From positions 1,798,001-1,862,000 of the forward strand of contig CM065650.1 in the NCBI GenBank assembly GCA_033220425.1: 64,000 nt of DNA, in the 5' to 3' direction. Position 1 is the first letter of the stretch. Each line of letters begins with the position of its first letter. This document shows positions 59,089 through 64,000 of this stretch, in pieces. The stretch comes from Lepraria neglecta. Lineage: Eukaryota > Ascomycota > Lecanoromycetes > Lecanorales > Stereocaulaceae. The notes beneath the pieces were generated by a model, which did no database searches, was not told the DNA's origin, and was given only the letters and a program-made list of their open reading frames with translations. The translations under genes and the position numbers were made by a program.

Positions 59089-60923
59089 CTATTGAGCCTT
59101 TCCATTCAGCTCATCGAGAAATCGATCATACCAGATTTCGTCATCATCGTCTTGTACTCCAACGGCCCGAAAACAGTTTGGGATTTGGCCGAGCAATGCT
59201 TCGCCATTTATGAATCCATCCATATAGCACTCCCCCACTACCTGATACTGTTCACTGCCATTCGAGCGGAGCACCACGCGCGAATTATAACCAAGTAGCA
59301 CGCAGATTTGGTCGCCAGGCTTGGCTGCTTGCGGCGCAAGGCCAATGTAGCCTTCTTCGGTCGTGAAGAAAGACCTTCCCGTGCAAGATCCATACACCTG
59401 AGCAAAAAAAATCGGACCCCACTTTCTAGGACTAAAGCCATAGTATCGATATCCTGACTATCTAGGAAAGTGGCCAAAGTATTCTTGACATGCTGGAATT
59501 GCAGAAGATAAGAGGGAGCAGGCACCAAGCTCTCAGCAAAGAGGCCGCAACAGGTAGTCCGACAGTAGGCATCGAACATACTGCCGTCTACATTGTATTG
59601 CCTTTGCATTGTATCCTTAGGGGCCATCCATTTTAACTCTGCAAAGATGTCCTTGTATAAATCGCTCGCAGAGTTCAAGTTTTCAACATGTCTCATGATT
59701 GCAGACAAGACCCCATCCACTCTTAAACTCCTGCCTTCTATGTATTGATACCCAGCACGTGATATTCCAGCTGCCCATGCCGGATTGATTGGTTTAGTCC
59801 GCCTTCCAACAGACCAGTCTGGCACCCATGTTGACATCCCAGATGGCTTCGGCCGCATCTCGCATGAGGCCAATATATCAACGTCTCTAAAATAATCGAT
59901 ATGGCGACGGACTATATCTTGAAAGACTTCATAGGTGGTCATTCTGTAGCCGGGTTTGATACCGAGCCTTTCATAGGGGTCTAACAAACTGAGCACGGCA
60001 TAGACCCTGTCTTTAGGATCGGTACATTTGCTACCCTGAGATTGATAAAGGATGGAGTTCAGTCTAGGTCCCGAGTTGTTGTGACAGATTCGATAAATAT
60101 CTTGGACATGATTGAGAGGATCCTTGCCCATAAAGACAGAGCCTTTATATTGTAAACAAAAGATGGCTTTACGAAAGGACTGCCAGAGAATGGTATTGAA
60201 ACCACACATCAATATAGCATTCTCATTAGCGAGGGATATTTCTTGCCAGATCCAGAGCCTCTCAAACCATGAGCGGTTGAAAAGGTGGCATAGAAAAGCA
60301 GCCTCTCGCTTTCGATACGGGAGATTCTTAGTTTTATCAGACCATTGGGCATCCGATTCTTCCTGAGTGGCAGACTTCATTGTGAAATTCTCCCAGTCAA
60401 TTGTGATCTTTGAACTCAAATGATTCAAGATCTTCAAAACATAAGCGCTGTCATTCTCCGCAGGGCCCAACCAGGCAACAACTCGATTTGCCAACCGGTA
60501 GATTTCAACCATTCTTTGGACTTGCTGGTTTCGTTCTTCCAGATTCTGCTGGTCAATACAGACGGCATCGATCCAGAGAACACGAGGCTTGTCTTTGTAA
60601 CGGAGGTACGGCAAAACGCAACCCAAGTTTTGAGTGACGGCGAGCGTAGTGTTCCCGGATCGCCCAACTTTGATTTGCAATGGTTCGACAGTGGAGCCTC
60701 AGGTGTAGGAGAGAGCTTCGAAAACTGGGATTTTCTTATCCACAGTCAAACGAGTTTTGTGGATCAAGATTCGTATGTCCGCAGAACATTACCCTGGTAG
60801 CAAGGTCAAAAGCCTTAGATTTTCGGCTTTCCTTAGAGGCGAATAGGGGTAAAACTGGTTCACAGCCTCGTTTGGCAGCGAAGACTTGGACAGAAATGGC
60901 AGATATCTCCTGGGTGCCTCCAT
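59089..60923 (-). pseudogene. HET-domain protein, inactivated by nonsense and frameshift
   Basis: A heterokaryon-incompatibility (HET) domain gene of about 610 codons. From ATG 60923: MEAPRRYLPFL, LRLLTLLPG, then TAA at 60787-60789. The same frame continues ADIRILIHKTRLTV and FEALSYT, then TGA at 60699-60701 exactly where the universal HET motif ALSYxWG has Trp, then GSTVEPLQIKVG. The rest of HET is intact: LWIDAVCIDQQNLEERNQQVQ, WLGP and WFERLWIWQEI. The C-terminal half continues to FLDSQDIDTMALVLESG. A run of eight T (59404-59411 on the + strand as A) then throws the frame; one more base would join it to FFTTEEGYIGLAPQAAKPGDQICVLLG and a normal end at 59089. HET domains drive incompatibility cell death. 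This copy could not make a full protein. Confidence 0.85.
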
Positions 60924-61612
60924 GACTTTAAGCCGACTTGACCCAGTCGAGCGGTCTCTAGCCGAGTATGTGTCACTCTTATGGGCTGCCATATTGCAGG
61001 TTCTGATACTTTTATAGGCGTAAATGGCGCTTGAGGATGTTGCAGCTGGGTAGAATCCCCTCAGCCGAGGCAAAAATTGGTCTCTGAAACGGATCTGCTG
61101 CCGTCTAGCGAGGAATCGTTGTGCCGGAGCGCAATGCAGTCAAAGCCACTCGGGTCTCCTCCACGCACTTGTGCCAGTAAGTTTGTGAAGAATTGCAATA
61201 AGGTTGAACGGCGAGGCTATGTGATTCGGCTGAATGGCACCAGTTTGCACTGTGCTAGCAGCGTATTGTAGTACCTATATCCTCGTGGGCAAGCGATGGC
61301 AGGTCTACAACCTTTCAGGAGCTTGAAAATTCATGCTATTGCATGCATGGATGAGGGAGCGGAGGATGCTAAAGCCTGAGTTCAAAGTCCGAAGGCTCCG
61401 CCGCGATCGCCGGGCGGAAGCTAGCAAGCGATGTACAAGGGTACGGAAGCGCCAAATCATAATGACGTTCATGAGCAACCGTTGAGACAAATTATTTCTC
61501 TCCTACAAAATAATGAGCTTCATCCTCTACCACTGCCGCTGACGTATAAATTGAAGCTCCACCTCCCTGTTGCTATCCCACTCCTCCTATTCCAATAAAT
61601 TTCATCAATAGC
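60924..61612. other. Intergenic
   Basis: Divergent spacer between the HET pseudogene and the next small gene. The last ~100 bp are C/T-rich and promoter-like. An open frame upstream of 60923 continues to about 61073 but is probably leader. Confidence 0.5.
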
Positions 61613-62224
61613 ATGTCAAAGATTTTCCAAACCCACCGTCGAAAGCTCGTTGCTGGAGGCGTCCTGATTGGTATGATTTACCCCATTGCTACGCATCCCC
61701 CATCTTTACATGCAATTTGAAACCAACACAAGATTCTAACGTGGTCTCGATACACCAGCTAGCTACGCCCTAGTCCAAACTGGCTCTCTACCCAACCCCT
61801 TCTACACCACCGGGGTCCAAAACATTGAGAAACGCTACTCGTCCGGTGGCGCCTCTCCCAACAAAACCCCTGCTGCCGCTACTAAGAGAGGACATTCTGA
61901 CCAAGTGACCGGTAATACGGACACGACTCAGGGAATTGGGACACTACATCATGAGGAGAAGTTTGGGGAGCAGAAACCTGATGTGAGTAGCTACAATCCT
62001 TTGGTGCAGCTTCCATGGAGCGGAGGGAATATATGATGGCGTTGAAGAGTAGGGAATTAGACAAATTTCAAGAACTTGTCTGCTTTTCTACGAATTGGTG
62101 TGGAATCAGGAAAACTGCTGCTGCATGGAGGAGAATAGTGCTAATGATATGTTCTCATTTGCAGCCAAGTACTTTCGACAAGACATGGAACCAGGCACAA
62201 TACCATCAGGACAAGGGAAAGTAG
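61613..62224 (+). CDS. Small unknown protein with one predicted membrane segment, 113 aa
   Basis: Three exons: 61613-61670, 61759-61982 and 62165-62224, with GTATGA and GTGAGT donors and CCAG and TGCAG acceptors, all in frame. The product has a basic start (MSKIFQTHRRK), then a hydrophobic segment (LVAGGVLIGASYALV, residues 12-26) that spans the first intron, suggesting an N-terminal anchor, possibly mitochondrial. The remainder is polar with KRYSSGGASPNK and ends FDKTWNQAQYHQDKGK. I recognise no domain. Three consistent exons with good splice sites support it as a real gene. Confidence 0.7.
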
Positions 62225-62727
62225 TGCCTGAATGACGTGACATAGTATCTTCATTGCATTGCTACGGCGTATTGAAACAGAAAATGGCCATTGGGGCGGA
62301 AGAGCAGGATGCATAGTCATTCAGCTTTCGTTTCATGAGGGCTTAAGAACTGGCGCACTGGTGAATTAGCATCTGCGTGAGCGAGGCAGGCACAACAGTG
62401 GCATTTGGCGCTACAATGGATTAGATTTCTACCTCAAACTCGTTTACAGACCTACTATTCTATGTCATCTTCACGCAATCGAGCCGGGCCATGTATGGGA
62501 TCACGGCTGTGCATCCAAGAAGCCTCCAGCGGCATTTGCAAGGACGAGAGGCCAACCATTACCACTGCAAATCATCAATAATGGTTAAACGGCACAATCA
62601 CCCAAGTGAGGCCTCCATTGTAGATTTGAATGATTTGCATTTGAACACAAAGTCTCAAGACTTCGCTATGCTAGCTAGAGCAACTCCGACTTTTGCCGTT
62701 CGTTCGCCACGCTCTCGTGCAAGCCAT
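62225..62727. other. Intergenic, convergent
   Basis: Between the 3' ends of the small membrane-protein gene (+) and RPL11 (-). No gene seen. Confidence 0.5.
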
Positions 62728-63504
62728 CTAGCTACGATCTCCCCTAACAATCCCCTCGAATCGATTCTTGAACCACTTGATCGTTTCTGGTTGATTGATG
62801 CGGTGGCTGGCACCGACCTTGCTCTTGCAGCGTCTTCGCTTGGCTACTCGCTCGCCTGGTCGTGTCCTGTAACCCACACAGTCAGCACTGGTCCACCCAA
62901 AACCGCCGTTGCCCATTTCTAACGTTGAGCAGAACTTACATGCAGCAGTAGAAGTCCATCCCGTAGATACCAATTGCAGGATCATACTTGATTCCCAGAT
63001 CGATGTGTTCGCTAATTCCAAAGCCAAAGTTGCCGGTCTCTGAGAAGTTCTTCTTCCGTAGCTCGTATTCCTTGACCTTCAAGCCACGCTCGAGGATTTC
63101 TTCTGCTTTGGGGCCACGGACGGTGACGTGGACGGCGATCTTTTCGTTACGTCGGATACCGAAAGTGCGGACTGTGTAGCGGGCTTTGCCTGTAGAGCGG
63201 AGTATGCGTGTTAGCGGATCATTGAGGGTACGCTGGAGGAATGCTGATCCTTGAGATCAGTACGCAAGAGGCGAGGGGAAACGTACTGTAGACGGGCGTT
63301 TGACCAGACAATTGTTCGAGAACTTTGGCAGCACGAGTGAGTCTGTCACCAGATTCGCCGACTGAGATGTTGAGGACGAGCTTCTCGATGCGGAGTTCGC
63401 GCATTGGGTTTGCGCTCTTGTCTTTGCCGGATTCCGCCTGCAAGGAAGCTTGTCAGTACCACATTCCTACATCGTGTTCAATGACCTGAGTATCGACATA
63501 CCAT
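62728..63504 (-). CDS. RPL11: 60S ribosomal protein L11 (uL5)
   Basis: Cytosolic large-subunit ribosomal protein of the central protuberance, contacting 5S rRNA. Predicted 180 residues, close to the yeast 174. Four coding exons: 63504-63502 (only the ATG), 63437-63287, 63189-62940 and 62866-62728. The first intron follows the ATG directly (GTATGT donor). The exons then read [41 protein letters not shown], then DFYCC, with the codon for Met split by the last intron before [13 protein letters not shown]. The C-terminus runs [23 protein letters not shown], slightly longer than in yeast. It diverges from SmB across 287 bp, a typical arrangement for constitutive growth genes. Confidence 0.97.
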
Positions 63505-63791
63505 GGCTGCTGAGTGGCTTTTACCTGAACTTCGTGGTTGATGTTGTCGCTGTCGTCAAACCTTGAAGGTTTCTGTGTGGTCGATTACTTTAGCGAGAAA
63601 TGTTAGCGCACTTAGCGTGTAATTTATTTCTAGGCAGGCTAAACCGAAGAACATCCATCGTGAATTTCGAAGCTCAAATATACCACTCTTGAGCTCGACA
63701 CTGAGCTTTAAAAGGGGAAGTAAAAGAAGCCCAAGGCTTCAGTACAATCTTTGGACATCTCCAGTCGCGTACGCGACTATAGCCAGTCATT
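63505..63791. promoter_or_regulatory. Short divergent promoter of RPL11 and SmB
   Basis: Only 287 bp separate the two start codons, so both core promoters and leaders must lie here. I see no motif I would name with confidence. Confidence 0.6.
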
Positions 63792-64000
63792 ATGGCGAAC
63801 AAGCAGGGGAAAATGGTGAGTACAGCCCTTCCAGTACAAAGTGCAGCTGTGATGATCTAGCTTGCTAATACGTCTGGTTATAGCAAAACCTCGTAAGCCC
63901 CCAACACTCCATGTGACCAGCTCCAAGAAACTGTGAAGTGCTGGTCCTACGTATGGGTCGCTGATAATAGACTAGATCAACTATAGGATGAGGATAACTC
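63792..64000 (+). CDS. SMB1: Small nuclear ribonucleoprotein SmB, 5' part (runs off the window)
   Basis: Start of the spliceosomal Sm core protein B gene. Three pieces are visible: 63792-63815 (MANKQGKM), 63884-63892 (QNL, a 9-bp exon) and 63976 onward (INYRMRIT...). The introns have GTGAGT and GTAAGC donors and ATAG and CTAG acceptors. Joined, they give the fungal SmB start, KMQNLINYRMR, leading into the first Sm-fold strands. SmB forms part of the heptameric Sm ring on U1, U2, U4 and U5 snRNAs. The rest lies beyond the window end. Recognition rests on about 19 residues, but these are highly characteristic. Confidence 0.85.

Noticed and set aside
59395-59414. A 20-bp GT...AG segment that would restore the HET frame if spliced
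   Set aside because: Too short to be a spliceosomal intron. The adjacent T8 homopolymer with one missing base is the simpler explanation.
62491-62922. 143-codon frame on the + strand
   Set aside because: It overlaps the last coding exon of RPL11 on the opposite strand and has no features of its own.

Overview
The window is nuclear DNA of a filamentous ascomycete (Pezizomycotina; the gene mix would suit Leotiomycetes or Dothideomycetes, but I cannot place it further). The evidence is single-gene transcription units on both strands, many introns of about 48-73 bp with GTAAGT/GTATGT donors and CTAAC-like branch points, fungal-type orthologues of housekeeping genes, and a NACHT/NB-ARC and HET incompatibility-type gene set. 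All exon boundaries were read by hand from splice signals, reading frame and family knowledge. None was tested by alignment or transcripts.

Left part (0.7-30.4 kb) is a dense housekeeping block. It holds a divergent pair of vacuolar-membrane transporters (AVT3-like amino-acid transporter, VHC1-like cation-chloride cotransporter), pyruvate carboxylase, clathrin heavy chain, an INSIG-family ER protein, mitochondrial ribosomal protein bL34m, an M16 (YOL098C/SDD3-type) metallopeptidase, a ZW10/Dsl1-type tethering protein and a conserved-looking unknown protein. A decayed pogo/Fot1-like transposon lies between pyruvate carboxylase and clathrin.

Middle and right-middle (31-61 kb) is an accessory region. 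One intact NLR-type gene (SesB-like alpha/beta hydrolase, then NACHT, then ankyrin repeats) at 31.2-35.6 kb is followed by a run of broken genes: a hydrolase/NB-ARC/TPR NLR (36.3-40.1 kb), an unknown-family gene with a nonsense codon (42.9-44.3 kb), a second NB-ARC/TPR NLR (45.2-48.5 kb), an AsaB-like oxidoreductase (49.5-50.5 kb) and a HET-domain gene (59.1-60.9 kb) whose signature tryptophan codon is a stop. Between them are small unknown genes: a 95-aa protein, a 389-aa protein made by a tandem duplication that copied its own start codon, and a small secreted protein with a 9-bp minisatellite encoding Thr-Gly-Thr units. Long stretches (50.5-53.2 and 54.4-58.1 kb) hold no gene I recognise.

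Right end (61.6-64 kb) returns to housekeeping: a small predicted membrane protein, ribosomal protein uL11/RPL11 (uL5 family), and the start of the spliceosomal SmB gene, the last two diverging from a short shared promoter. The most interesting content is the self/non-self recognition-type island, where one intact NLR sits beside decayed relatives carrying a similar N-terminal hydrolase.
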